20,241 nucleotides of DNA from CAMQVM01 sp044433365 (GTDB lineage Bacteria > Bacteroidota > Bacteroidia > Bacteroidales > Rikenellaceae): assembly GCA_044433365.1 (NCBI GenBank), contig JAWXTR010000053.1:1-20241 (forward strand), given 5' to 3'. Each line of letters starts with the position of its first letter. The stretch's first letter is position 1. A model generated the notes under the pieces. It had not been told where the DNA came from, ran no database searches, and saw only the letters and a program-made list of their open reading frames with translations. A program made the translations under genes and the position numbers. This document shows positions 1 through 10,200 of this stretch, one piece after another.

Positions 1-218
1 CGGATTTGCCTCACAATTTTTGAAAAAAATTGTGCGCTCAGTGGTCTCGAAGAGCCACTGAAGGCGTGTTTTTGTTCACTTTTTCTTAAAAAGTGTTAAA
101 TATAGTTTTTTTATTACCTCCATTTTTGTGTTTTTGTGTAAAAATGGAGATGATTTGGAAGTTTTTCAGACATGTAACTAATTGTAAACTAAATTTATAG
201 AGGTTTTGTGAATGACTC
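1..218. repeat. Structured dispersed repeat, copy A
   Basis: This stretch aligns along its length with 10217-10422 (copy B). It holds a series of hairpins. The first has arms at 12-21 and 25-34 with a 3-nt loop. The second has arms at 39-44 and 55-60 around TCTCGAAGAG. The third spans 77-95. The fourth has arms at 118-127 and 140-149 (CTCCATTTTT/AAAAATGGAG). A GGCGTG motif lies between the second and third. The copy ends with GGTTTTGTGAATGAC near 202-216, a motif that recurs in the window. No coding sequence is seen. The element may begin before the window. Confidence 0.8.
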
Positions 219-231
219 TATCCTAGAAAAA

Positions 232-276
232 TACACCTCAGATAAAGCCCTGATTAAAGGGAATATCTGAGGTGTA
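232..276. terminator. Bidirectional intrinsic terminator
   Basis: Arms at 232-244 and 264-276 form a perfect 13-bp stem, and the 19-nt loop contains a further 4-bp stem. T-rich tracts follow on both strands: CTCTTTTT on plus, and ATTTTTC on minus after the other arm. It lies downstream of the minus-strand DUF4251-like gene and could end that transcript. Confidence 0.7.
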
Positions 277-280
277 CTCT

Positions 281-385
281 TTTTGAGGCTCATTTTCAAA
301 ATCTGTTTTCGCCAGCAGCAGTGGAGACCTACTCCTGCTACGTCTATAAACTCATTTTGCAAAATTTAAAGATGAAGCCTCAAAA
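281..385. repeat. MITE-like element with TTTTGAGGCT ends
   Basis: A perfect 10-bp inverted repeat, TTTTGAGGCT at 281-290 and AGCCTCAAAA at 376-385, bounds about 105 bp of non-coding DNA with a smaller imperfect stem inside (around 312-337). The left end (TGAGG, then TTTCAAAATCTG, then TTTCG) resembles 18129-18157, just ahead of the transposase remnant. It may be an internally deleted relative of that insertion sequence; this link is inference from about 30 bp. Confidence 0.5.
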
Positions 386-422
386 TGAAAAAGCGTTAAA
401 ATCCAATTATTAGAAGTTCCAT

Positions 423-959
423 TTAATTGGTTAAAATAGTGCCATTATAAGTTACAGGACCAACAAAAGGTGTGTCGACCGATAGTGAACACCAATTTCC
501 ACTTGCATTTGCCTCTATTCTAAAGGTATAGGTATTGATACTCCACGGGTCGTTTGCCACAATTACAATCTGAGCACCTCCATTTCTTGTTGGTTCATAA
601 TTATACTTATAAGAGTCGACATTAAACTCTAATTTGTGCATTAGCGATGGTTGTCCATTAAAGTTATTTGGTCCATAAAGTGGAAGATAGACAAGAAAAT
701 AGTTTGGCATCACCGTAAGGTAATAGAAAACATTTAGCTGGATGTTTTGCAGGTTTGGATTTTGTCCATAAACAATTTCAGTTGCCTGAAATTTAAAATT
801 TTGATTTTTAATTGCTGCTGCAATAGCACTGTCAGCAGCAGCATTTGCAGCTGCGTTACGCTCACGGCGCATTTCTCGTTTTGCATCTTGAGCAAATAGA
901 GAGTTTGCTCCAATAGAGAATGTTAGTAGCATTACTAACGAAAGTAGAAATTTTTTCAT
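423..959 (-). CDS. Secreted DUF4251-like protein
   Basis: This 178-residue protein has an N-terminal signal peptide: MKK, a hydrophobic stretch to about residue 18, and probable cleavage near A23-Q24. A charged, alanine-rich segment follows (about 26-50). A beta-rich domain fills the rest (about 55-178), with several FxVxxYxY-like strands and a G-P-V-T-Y-N-G-T-I ending. This layout resembles the DUF4251 family, small exported proteins common in Bacteroidales with no established biochemical role; the match is by eye. There is no lipobox, so it is probably periplasmic or surface-exposed. The gene stands alone between repeats, with a terminator-like hairpin beyond its stop. No convincing promoter was found upstream. 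Confidence 0.75.
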   Translation of the reverse strand: MKKFLLSLVMLLTFSIGANSLFAQDAKREMRRERNAAANAAADSAIAAAIKNQNFKFQATEIVYGQNPNLQNIQLNVFYYLTVMPNYFLVYLPLYGPNNFNGQPSLMHKLEFNVDSYKYNYEPTRNGGAQIVIVANDPWSINTYTFRIEANASGNWCSLSVDTPFVGPVTYNGTILTN

Positions 960-1210
960 AAACGATAACTGTTTTACCGCTTATAACCAGAATATTTTTA
1001 CTATTTTTTCGACCTTAACCCCCAAATTAATAAACATCAAAAATGAAGAGTTTTGTAGGTCTCCATGCTAGTAAGTCTTTTGGTTAATAAGGGTAGATTG
1101 ATAATAAAATTTTAAAGGAGTAATCTAAGGGGAGTTCCCTTAAATTTTAGAACTATCTATTAAACTCCTTATTTCGTAAATTTTATACAATCATTATGCC
1201 ATGAAAAATA
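960..1210. other. Non-coding spacer, weak inverted repeats
   Basis: No gene is seen. The upstream side of the DUF4251-like gene has only an imperfect -7 match (TTAATTTG on the minus strand, 1023-1030) with no TTTG at the right distance. A small stem, AAGGG/CCCTT at 1127-1131 and 1137-1141, lies in AGGGGAGTTC, a string also found in inverse orientation upstream of cysE (12291-12300). Confidence 0.4.
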
Positions 1211-1334
1211 TAGGTGGGTGATTCAAAAGAAAAGAAATTTACTTAAAATTAAACAATCCAGACCATTACCCCCACTCACAACGATTGTGAGCAGGGGTGA
1301 TAGTCTGGATTTTTGATTGTGGGTCACCCACCTA
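1211..1334. repeat. Nested inverted-repeat element beyond folD
   Basis: A perfect 11-bp outer repeat, TAGGTGGGTGA at 1211-1221 and TCACCCACCTA at 1324-1334, encloses a second, stronger hairpin (1255-1311). The left arm continues GGGTGATTC, matching part of the motif at 19105-19122. The 124-bp size and bounded ends suggest a small MITE-like unit that now separates folD from the next minus-strand gene. Confidence 0.55.
1255..1311. terminator. Terminator hairpin downstream of folD
   Basis: AATCCAGAC (1255-1263) pairs with GTCTGGATT (1303-1311), with additional inner pairing of CTCACA with TGTGAG and CCCC with GGGG. A TTTTT tract follows on the plus strand, while the minus strand has only a looser T-rich run. 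Its position 44 bp past the folD stop makes it a reasonable end for that transcript. Confidence 0.6.
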
Positions 1335-1354
1335 AAATTATAAACTAAAAAAAT

Positions 1355-2227
1355 CTATCTTTTTTTACCAGCTTTTAAAGTATTTTTCATAAGTGAGATG
1401 ATAGTCATCGGACCTACACCACCAGGAACAGGGGTGATAAAGCTACATTTTGGAGCAACTTCATCGAATTTTACATCACCTGCAATTCTGTATCCTTTTG
1501 GTGAGCTTTCATCAGCTAAACGAGTGATACCCACGTCGATAACTGTTGCACCCTCTTTTACCATATCGGCAGTTACAAACTCTGCAATACCTAGTGCAGC
1601 AATCAGAATATCAGCACTTTGACACACCTCTTTAAGGTTTTTAGTGCGGCTATGGCAGATTGTCACTGTTGCATCACCAGGGTAGCCTTTCATGCTTAGT
1701 AGGTTTGCGATAGGACGACCTACAATATTGCTACGACCCACAACAACACAATGTTTGCCAGAAGTCTCAACATTATAATGACGTAAAAGTTCTACAATAC
1801 CCATTGGAGTGGCTGAAACAAATGTATCAAGACCAATTACCATTTTACCAACGTTTTCTGGGTGGAAACCATCCACATCTTTTCGAGGGTCGATAGCCTC
1901 TATAATTGTCTGCTCATTAATATGTTTTGGAAGAGGAAGTTGTACGATAAAACCATCTACTGTATCATCTTCGTTCAGTTTTTTGATTTCTACAAGAAGT
2001 TCGGCTTCTGAAATTTCGCTATCAAGGCGAAGAATCTCAGATTCAAAGCCAACTTGAGCACACATTCTCTCTTTATTGCCAACATAGGTTTGACTAGCAC
2101 CATCGCTACCCACTAAAATAGCTATAAGTTTAGGGCGTTTACCACCCGCTTCGATTATCTCGTTTACTTCGGCTGCAATCTCGTTTTTTAACTTTTCAGC
2201 AACCTCTTTCCCATTTATTAAAACCAT
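1355..2227 (-). CDS. folD: Bifunctional methylene-THF dehydrogenase/cyclohydrolase
   Basis: FolD interconverts 5,10-methylene-, 5,10-methenyl- and 10-formyl-tetrahydrofolate in the cytoplasm using NADP(+), supplying one-carbon units for purines and formyl-Met-tRNA. The 290-residue length is normal. Visible marks are the catalytic Tyr48-xxx-Lys52 pair (TYVGNK), QLPLP at 96-100, the DVDGFHPENVG segment from 117, the Rossmann loop VVGRSNIVGRP, and the C-terminal TPVPGGVGPMT substrate-site signature. The ATG start gives the usual short N-terminal strand. It follows ffh on the same strand after 92 bp of AT-rich repeats with no terminator seen, so co-transcription with ffh is possible. Identification is secure from motifs. 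Confidence 0.97.
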   Translation of the reverse strand: MVLINGKEVAEKLKNEIAAEVNEIIEAGGKRPKLIAILVGSDGASQTYVGNKERMCAQVGFESEILRLDSEISEAELLVEIKKLNEDDTVDGFIVQLPLPKHINEQTIIEAIDPRKDVDGFHPENVGKMVIGLDTFVSATPMGIVELLRHYNVETSGKHCVVVGRSNIVGRPIANLLSMKGYPGDATVTICHSRTKNLKEVCQSADILIAALGIAEFVTADMVKEGATVIDVGITRLADESSPKGYRIAGDVKFDEVAPKCSFITPVPGGVGPMTIISLMKNTLKAGKKR

Positions 2228-2228
2228 G

Positions 2229-2319
2229 TATTTAATTATAAATTGTGAATTATAAATTATAAATTACGAATTATAAATTACGAATTATAAATTACGAATT
2301 ATGAATTATGAATTGTAAA
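2229..2319. repeat. AT-rich short tandem repeats (ffh-folD spacer)
   Basis: The spacer consists almost wholly of degenerate units of the form AATTATAAATTACG repeated about every 14 bp or in shorter forms. The same vocabulary fills other spacers: around 3940-4066, 5680-5750, 11350-11380, 13677-13700 and 13828-13882. No promoter is recognisable within it. Confidence 0.75.
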
Positions 2320-3657
2320 TTATTTAACCCCCATCTTACTACTCATCTGGCGCATCATATTTTTACCAGCACCGCTAGCCATCATTTTCATAACTGAGCG
2401 CATTTGGTCGAACTGTTTTAGTAGGCGAGTAACTTCGATTAGCTCTCTACCAGATCCTTTTGCGATACGTGCTTTGCGTGAAGCGTTGATAATACGTGGA
2501 TTACGACGCTCTTCAGGAGTCATAGAGTAGATGATAGCCTCAGTATGTTTAAACATATCATCGCTAATGTCTATATCTTTAATCATCTTACCTACACCAG
2601 GAATCATCGAAGCTAAATCTTTGAAATTACCCATTTTTTTGATTTGGGCAATTTGGTTTAGAAAATCGTCTAATCCGAATTGGTCTTGGCGAAGTTTTTT
2701 CTCAAGTTTTTTAGCTTCTTGTTCGTCAAATTGCTCTTGTGCACGCTCTACAAGTGTTACAATATCACCCATACCTAGAATACGGTCGGCCATACGTTCT
2801 GGGTGGAACGTGTCGATAGCATCCATTTTCTCACCGCTACTCATAAATTTAAGCGGTTTGTTTACAACAGTACGGATAGAAATTGCGGCACCACCTCTTG
2901 TATCACCATCAAGTTTTGTAAGTACTACACCATCAAAATTCAGACGTTCGTTAAACTCTTTTGCTGTATTTACTGCATCTTGACCAGTCATAGAGTCGAC
3001 AACAAATAGAGTTTCGCTAGGAGTAACAGCTTCTTTGATTTTTGCAATCTCTGCCATCATCTGCTCGTCGATTGCTAAACGACCTGCTGTATCCACGATA
3101 ACTGTATTGTAGCTATTTGCCTTTGCATAAGCCACACCTTTACGTGCAATATCAACAGCATCTTTATTCTCTAAATCAAAAAATACCTCTACACCAATCT
3201 GCTCACCCAAAACTCTTAACTGCTCGATAGCAGCAGGACGATATACGTCGCAGGCAACTAAAAGAGGCTTGCGAGTGCGTTTATCTTTAAGCAGATTTGC
3301 TAGTTTACCACTAAAAGTTGTCTTACCCGAACCTTGTAGACCTGCAATAAGAATCACTGCTGGGTGTCCCTCAAGGTTGATATCGCTCATAGTGCCACCC
3401 ATAAGTGCTGCAAGCTCGTCACGAACGATTTTTACAATCATTTCGCCTGGTTTAACACTTGTAAGTACGTTTGCACCTAATGCTTTAACCTTTACCTCAT
3501 TAGTAAAGTTTTTTGCCACTTTATAGTTAACATCGGCATCAACAAGAGCACGTCTAATCTCTTTTAGACTCTCTGCAATGTTAATCTCCGTAATTTTTCC
3601 CTCACCTTTTAATTTCTTAAAGGAGCGGTCTAGTTTTTCGCTTAGATTCTCAAACAT
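2320..3657 (-). CDS. ffh: Signal recognition particle protein Ffh
   Basis: Ffh is the SRP54 GTPase that binds signal sequences of nascent membrane and secreted proteins, together with SRP RNA and the receptor FtsY. The 445-residue chain shows the N domain (1-90), the GTPase P-loop GLQGSGKTT at 106-114, DVYRPAAIEQL, DTAGRL, TKLDGDTRGG, and a methionine-rich M domain with the RNA-binding segment (MTPEERRNP through IAKGSGR) and a Met-rich tail. No SRP RNA gene was recognised in the window. The start is preceded by a purine-rich AAAAAAGGAA tract. The DNA just upstream is a 79-bp segment present twice, either side of a REP-like element. Confidence 0.98.
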   Translation of the reverse strand: MFENLSEKLDRSFKKLKGEGKITEINIAESLKEIRRALVDADVNYKVAKNFTNEVKVKALGANVLTSVKPGEMIVKIVRDELAALMGGTMSDINLEGHPAVILIAGLQGSGKTTFSGKLANLLKDKRTRKPLLVACDVYRPAAIEQLRVLGEQIGVEVFFDLENKDAVDIARKGVAYAKANSYNTVIVDTAGRLAIDEQMMAEIAKIKEAVTPSETLFVVDSMTGQDAVNTAKEFNERLNFDGVVLTKLDGDTRGGAAISIRTVVNKPLKFMSSGEKMDAIDTFHPERMADRILGMGDIVTLVERAQEQFDEQEAKKLEKKLRQDQFGLDDFLNQIAQIKKMGNFKDLASMIPGVGKMIKDIDISDDMFKHTEAIIYSMTPEERRNPRIINASRKARIAKGSGRELIEVTRLLKQFDQMRSVMKMMASGAGKNMMRQMSSKMGVK

Positions 3658-3669
3658 TTCCTTTTTTCT

Positions 3670-3748
3670 TTTTTTATTTATCTTATTTCTTTTATTGTTT
3701 CCTTTTTTGTCTATTGATGTTTGTTTTTTAGTTGTGGCAAAAGGAAAT
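3670..3748. repeat. 79-bp direct repeat, copy 1
   Basis: It is identical base for base to 3855-3933. This copy lies immediately upstream of ffh, so it may contain part of the ffh leader or promoter. No TTTG/TAnnTTTG pair of correct spacing was found in it. Confidence 0.9.
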
Positions 3749-3854
3749 GTTTATTTTTATGCTTTTTTAGAAAAAAAGCACGCTCCTTTCGTCGCTGGTA
3801 AAAAACGTTCGCTTTGCTCACGGCTCACTTCGTTCGCTGCGTTGTTATTATATG
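3749..3854. repeat. REP-like element between duplicated flanks
   Basis: The 106 bp between the two 79-bp repeats contain a hairpin (GCTTTTTT with AAAAAAGC, about 3761-3780) followed by CACGC and two CGTTCGCT units separated by a CACGGCTCAC block. The reverse complement of 18563-18645 carries the same order of motifs, showing a dispersed family. No credible gene is present. Confidence 0.65.
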
Positions 3855-3933
3855 TTTTTTATTTATCTTATTTCTTTTATTGTTTCCTTTTTTGTCTATT
3901 GATGTTTGTTTTTTAGTTGTGGCAAAAGGAAAT
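3855..3933. repeat. 79-bp direct repeat, copy 2
   Basis: This is an exact copy of 3670-3748, farther from ffh. Perfect identity indicates a recent duplication, or conversion that keeps the copies alike. Confidence 0.9.
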
Positions 3934-3978
3934 TAATCCATGATTCATAATTCATAATTATTTGCTTTGCTCGATTAC

Positions 3979-4019
3979 AGACGATAGACCTATTAGAGAC
4001 AATAGACCTATCGTCTCTA
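3979..4019. terminator. Hairpin downstream of xseB with alternative fold
   Basis: AGACGATAG (3979-3987) pairs with CTATCGTCT (4008-4016), extending imperfectly inward. TAGAGAC (from 3992) can instead pair with GTCTCTA, ending at 4019. The hairpin lies 44 bp beyond the xseB stop on the minus strand and could end the argS-xseA-xseB transcript, but no good T-tract follows. GTAGAGACG-type palindromes are also common dispersed repeats, so its role is uncertain. Confidence 0.4.
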
Positions 4020-4062
4020 CGGGGCGGACAATAAATTATAATTAATAATTTATAATTTATAA

Positions 4063-4278
4063 TTAATCCTTACCCTCGTTTTCCTCAAAATCGGTAAAAA
4101 GTTTGCCAACTTCGTCCTCAGCCTTTTTTAAGCGAGATTTACAGATCTTTATTAGCTCAATTGCCCTAGCAACCTCTCCAGAGAGCGTATCTATATCGAG
4201 TTGCTCATTATTTAATCTATCAAGTATCGCTTCAATCTCTTGCTGAGCATCGCTATAACTTATTTGTCGTTTTGCCAT
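4063..4278 (-). CDS. xseB: Exodeoxyribonuclease VII small subunit
   Basis: XseB is the small helical subunit that binds several-fold in excess to XseA to form exonuclease VII, a single-strand-specific DNase acting from both ends. The 71-residue length is typical. The pattern of SYSDAQQEIEAILDRLNNEQLDIDTL followed by a second helix, AIELIKICKSRLKKAEDEV, is the family signature of two amphipathic helices. It starts 21 bp after the xseA stop, so the two are clearly one operon. The stop codon lies at the edge of AT-rich repeat sequence. Confidence 0.93.
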   Translation of the reverse strand: MAKRQISYSDAQQEIEAILDRLNNEQLDIDTLSGEVARAIELIKICKSRLKKAEDEVGKLFTDFEENEGKD

Positions 4279-7200
4279 CTTTCAAAATATTTAAAAAATC
4301 TAATCATTAACAATTACCTCAACAATAGCAGCCTTAACCACTCCATCGTTAAAATTAACATCAATATTATCGCCTTTTTCAACCTCCGAAACAGAGCGAA
4401 TAGCCTTACCTCTAATTTTTGCAAGAGAGTAGCCTAGCTTAAATATATTTTTAGGGTTAAATCCATCTATTTGAACACGTTGAAGCTCAATAGTTTTAAC
4501 AGCAGAGTCAAGTGCAAATTTAGCTCTAAAATTTAAAACATCAAAATTGCTGCTTATTCTCTTTTCGCTCTCTTTTATTCTATCTCGAACCCCTTTCAGC
4601 CTATTGTAATAGTTGTCATTAACTCTTAACTCTCTCTCTGTAGCTATTTTTACACCGTAGTGAAGCTGTTGCTCTACCTTTCCAAGATATATCGAGTTCT
4701 CTTTTACCATACCATCCACACGCATTTTTAATTCGTGCGAAGCAGATAAAATTTTATCCTGTTGAAACTTTAACTCCGTTAGAAAAATATCTTTAAAATA
4801 CTCCTCTAGTTCATTAAGAGCAGTTTCGCAATCCAGCACCTTATCAATAAGATAACGAGCTACAGCAGTAGGAGTTTTAAGGCTTACGGCTGTCAACATA
4901 TCTAAAATACTGCTATCTCTGTCGTGCCCAATACCCGAAATAATGGGTAGGGGAGAGTAAGATGCTGTTTTTGATAGAGCATAACTATCAAAACAGGATA
5001 AATCGGTAGAGGAGCCACCCCCACGGATTATTACAATTACATCAAACTCCTCGTAACGATTATAAATCGACGAAAAGGCTGAAATAATAGATTGTTCGGC
5101 ATCATTCCCCTGCATAATGGAGTTAAAAAGCTCCACTTCAAAGCTATAGTTATACTCATTAAGCAGTAGTTCATCCATAAAATCGCCAAAACCTGCTGCC
5201 TTTTCCGAGCTAATCACTGCAACTCTTTGCGGAAGGGTGGGGAATGGTATCGACCTATTTCGCTCCATATCACCATCATCGGTAAGGCGTTTTATCGTTG
5301 CTCGTCGAGCCATTTCTAGCTCACCAAGTGTGTAGGAGGGGTCAATATCGTTTATATTTAACGAAAGTCCGTAAAGCTCGTGATATGAAACATCTACATG
5401 AGCCAAAATCTTCATCCCACTGCTAATCTGATAACCAGTGGCAGAGAGAAAACGTCGAAAAACTGCATCTACAGAGCCTCGCCAAAGCGTAGCCGAACAT
5501 TTTGCCACAAGGCTTTGAGTGGTGTCGTTACGTTCGATTAACTCAATGTAGCAGTGACCTGTAGAGGCAATATTTATCTGCGCAATTTCGGCAACTACCC
5601 AAACACCAGAGGTGAAAGAGCTTTTTAGCAGCCCTTTCACCTTCTGTTGTAGTTTGTATAGCGTAATTGCTTCGCCCATTATTTATAATTCATAATGCAT
5701 AATTCATAATGCATAATTTATAATTTGTAATTTATCATTTATAATTAAATTACATTCTTTCAGGAACAGAAATACCAAGCAACGACATACCGTTTGCCAC
5801 AACTTTAGCACACTCATTAGCAATTCTAAGTCGATTTGCTCTAATTTTGCTGTCCTCCTCTTTAAGGAATGGGAAGTCGTGGTAGTATTGGTTAAACTCT
5901 TTGGCTGCATCGTAGCAGAACGCTGCAATAATTGCTGGCGACATATTATCTGCTGCCTCTTGCAATGTGCGTTTAAAGTCGTAAAGACGTTTGATAAGCG
6001 AAATTTCTTTTTCGGCAAGCGTTGAATCCATCTCAATAGCTCCGCTATAATCTACACCGCTCTCTGTAGCACGACGAAGAACCGATTTGATACGAGCGTG
6101 AGTATATTGAATAAATGGTGCTGTATTACCATTAAAATCTATCGACTCTTTAGGGTCGAAAAGCATAGTTTTGCGTGGGTCTACCTTTAAAATAAAATAT
6201 TTTAGGGCACCTGTACCAATCATAGTAACGATATTGTCGGCATCTTCTATTGATAATCCATCAAGCTTACCTAACTCATTTGACATCTCACGAGCAGTGT
6301 CGACCATGCCCTCAATTAGGTCGTCGGCATCAACTACAGTTCCCTCTCTTGATTTCATTTTACCCTCTGGAAGCTCAACCATACCGTAAGAAAGGTGGTA
6401 GATGTGGTCAGCCCAGCTATATCCTAATTTGCTAAGAATCAGTTTTAAAACTTGGAAGTGGTAGTTTTGCTCATTACCCACAACATATATCATATTGTCG
6501 GCATTAAACTCTTTGTGGCGTTCTAAAGCAGTACCTAAATCTTGGGTCATATAGACCGAAGTTCCATCACCACGAAGAAGCAATTTTTCGTCCAAACCAT
6601 CGGCTGTAAGGTCAATCCAAACAGAATTATCTTCACGACGGTAGAAAACGCCTCTCTCAAGACCATCCTCAACTAGAGATTTACCAAGTAGGTAGGTTTG
6701 AGACTCATAATATATCTTGTCGAAGCTAACGCCCATAGCTGCATAAGTTTTGTCGAAACCCTCATACACCCATCCGTTCATAGTTTGCCAAAGATTGTAG
6801 ACCTCCTCATCTTTTGCCTCCCATTTACGTAGCATTGCAGATGCTGCTTGCATAATAGGGGCATTTTTTGCAGCACTATCTTTATCTTCGCCTTTTTCCA
6901 TAAGCTCAGCAATCTGAGCCTTGTATGCTTTATCAAAAAGAACATAATATTTGCCCACTAGGTGGTCACCTTTCATGCCAGAGCTTTCAGGAGTCTCACC
7001 CTCGCCAAACATCTGCCATGCTATCATGCTTTTACAGATATGAATACCACGGTCGTTTACAAGGTTTACCTTTTTTACGTTATTACCTGCTGCTTCAAGA
7101 ATTTTTGAAACAGAATAACCTAAAAGATTGTTGCGGATATGACCTAAATGTAGAGGTTTGTTTGTATTTGGAGAAGAGTATTCAACCATAATGTTTTTAT

Positions 7201-10200
7201 CGCTTTTTTCGACAAAACCAAACTTATCGTTTGCTACAATATCAGCAAAACGCTCAATCCAGAAACTATCATTTAGTTTTAGATTAAGAAACCCTTTAAT
7301 TACATTAAAACTCTCGAAATGGCTATCCATTTCGATGATTTTTGCACCTATCTCATTAGCACTCACCTCTGGCGATTTACGTGTAGTTTTTAGCAGAGGA
7401 AAGGTTACAAGTGTAAAATCACCTGTAAACTCTTTACGTGTTGGCGATACTTGAATTAGCTTTAAATCTACATCACCATATAGCGATTTTACCGCCTCAA
7501 AAGCAACCTGTGAAACAAAATTCTCTATGTTCATATTTAATATGTTTTTTACAAACTACAAAGATACGCCATTTTTTTAAAACTTTATAATTTATATTTA
7601 AAAATAGTGTAAAAAACAGAGAAGAACTGAGGATTATTGTTCAGTTCTTCTCTGTTAGTGTTAGATGGAGTTTTAAATTCAGAATATATAACTCAACTTA
7701 TGCTATTATTGAGCAGTGACAACTTTTTTATTGCTTTTAAGTAGTGTAAAACAATTATTGCCATATTTTTAATAGCACTCTTGGAGCGATATTTTTCACT
7801 ATTAAATCTCAATATAGAACCACTATATTTTCGATTCAATAGCAAAAAATCTCATCTCCAATAGCACTATTAAAAATACACCAATAATTATTTTACCCTA
7901 CTTAATAAAGAAAGTGTTTCCATCTTGTTTTTCATACATATAGCTTGGAGTTGCATCAACCTCCCATAACATAAGTTTCGATAGCAAATAGTCACGTTTT
8001 TCTGGTTCGCTTTGAGCTAGATCTGTTGTTTCAGACATATCTTTTGCTAGATTATAGAGCTGAATTTTGCCGCTACGATATTTTATTAGTTTCCATTCAT
8101 CTTCTAAGATAGCAGAGTTTTGATCTTCATAACTTCTAAATAGATGGATTGTTCTATCTCTCTGTTTCCCACCATTAAGTACTGTCATCAAGCTTTCGCC
8201 ATTAATTTGAGTATCTTTACATTTTTTACCCGATGCAATTTCAACTAATGTAGGGTAAATATCGGCAGTAAGCACTGGTTTGTCGTAGCTTCCACCCATT
8301 GTTTTCTTGCCAGGATAGTAGATAATCATTGGCACTCTACAGCCTCCTTCTGCAAGTGTGTCGCCATCAGATTTTAATCCACGTAGAGGTTTGTTATCAA
8401 GATAACCGCCTTGATCGCTAGTAAAGATAATGATGGTGTTCTCTTTAATACCTTTTTGCTCAATCGAACTAAGAATAGAACCTACAGATTCATCTAGTAC
8501 AGCCACCATAGCATCAAAATTTGAGTCAACTTTGCCTCTTCCCTCTTTTTCGTATTTTTCAACATAGTCGCTACGTCCAACGTGTGGGGTATGAACAGTA
8601 TAGTAGTTGACGTTCATTAAGAATGGTTGATTTTTATCGTATTTTTTTATAAAATTATTTGCTGCACTAGTTATAGAATCGGTAAAGTGACGGTCGTCAT
8701 ATAGAGCTTTACTTATCTCATCTTTACTCATTTTCTCAAATGCATCAGATTCACGATTAGCATGGCGTTCGTCAAAACCTTGCTCGAGCGGACCATAACC
8801 TTCATGCCCTAAGTGCCATTTTCCAAGAAAACAGTTGTAGTAACCCATCTCTTTTAGTCGTTCTGCATAGGTAATCTCCTCTAATGGAAGCCAAGCACGT
8901 GAGTTCATTTGACCTGGGTCGGTATCCAATAACTGAAATTCATTATGGTCGTCGTCGCCGTAAATATGGCGTACAAAGCCACATCTTAGAGCCTCCTTGC
9001 CTGTCATTAATGTTGAGCGGCTAGGGCTTGATGTTGCTGTAGGAACATAAGTGCGAGAAAAATACAAACCCTCCTCTTTTAATTTATTAATATTGGGGGT
9101 TTCAAATTTTGAATTTTGATAACCAAGGCTTGTCCAACCTAAATCGTCAACAAAAAATACAACAATGTTTGGTTGTTCTGCTGCATAAGCAGAAATCGAC
9201 GAAACAGCTAATGCCGAAAGTAGTAGTTTTTTCATTTTGGGGTAAATTTATATTGTTTTTAAATAATTTTAGCTTAAATAATTACAAAACAAAGGTAAAA
9301 CAATTATTTTTAATTACAAATTATTTGTTGGGTTTTTCTGTTTTTTTAGATAAGTAGTGTAAAACAATTATTGCCATATTCTTAATAGCACTCTTGGAGC
9401 GATATTTTTTACTATTAAATCTCAATGTAGAATAACTATATTTTCAATTCAATAGCAAAAAATCTCATCTCCGATAGCACTAAGTAGTGTAAAACAATTA
9501 TTGCCATATTCTTAATAGCACTCTTGGAGCGATATTTTTCACTATTAAATCTCAATATAGAACCACTATATTTTCGATTCAATAGCAAAAAATCTCATCT
9601 CCAATAGCACTTTTAAAAATACACCAATAATTATTTTACCCTACTTAAAAATATAAAAAATGCTGTTTTAATTGGGTTAAAAAAGAAGTAAAAGATAATA
9701 AATTTTGAAATTTGCAATTTTTGCACTACTTTTGCGCAATAAATAAACAAAACATTTTTTGTTTTACTATTGGGGCTGACCGGTTTTGACAGTAGGTAGA
9801 GTTGTTTTGTAAGCACGTAGAGCATTGTGTGGGAGCTCTTAAATCTTAACACTCAAATTTCAAATGGCAATCAAAGCTATCAATTCGCTGCTTAATTTTA
9901 CTAGGTAAATGAGCTTAATCCTTAGCATTAGATGCACGAGGACGAATATCTGGCACAGTAAGACCGCTTTTAGCTTACGGTGCGTATCAGGTATAATCAA
10001 TTAAAAGATAGTCGAGGCAGATGGCTATATGTCTTGGCGAAATTTATAGCATAAGTTAGAGTATCGGGTTTGCTTCTTACCTTCTCTCTTTCCGACAATC
10101 TAAACAGAAGATAAACGTGTAGAAAGCATAATAGTTCCTTATTTGGACGAGAGTTCGACTCTCTCCAGCTCCACTTTTTTAGGCAAATTCGCAGAAGGGG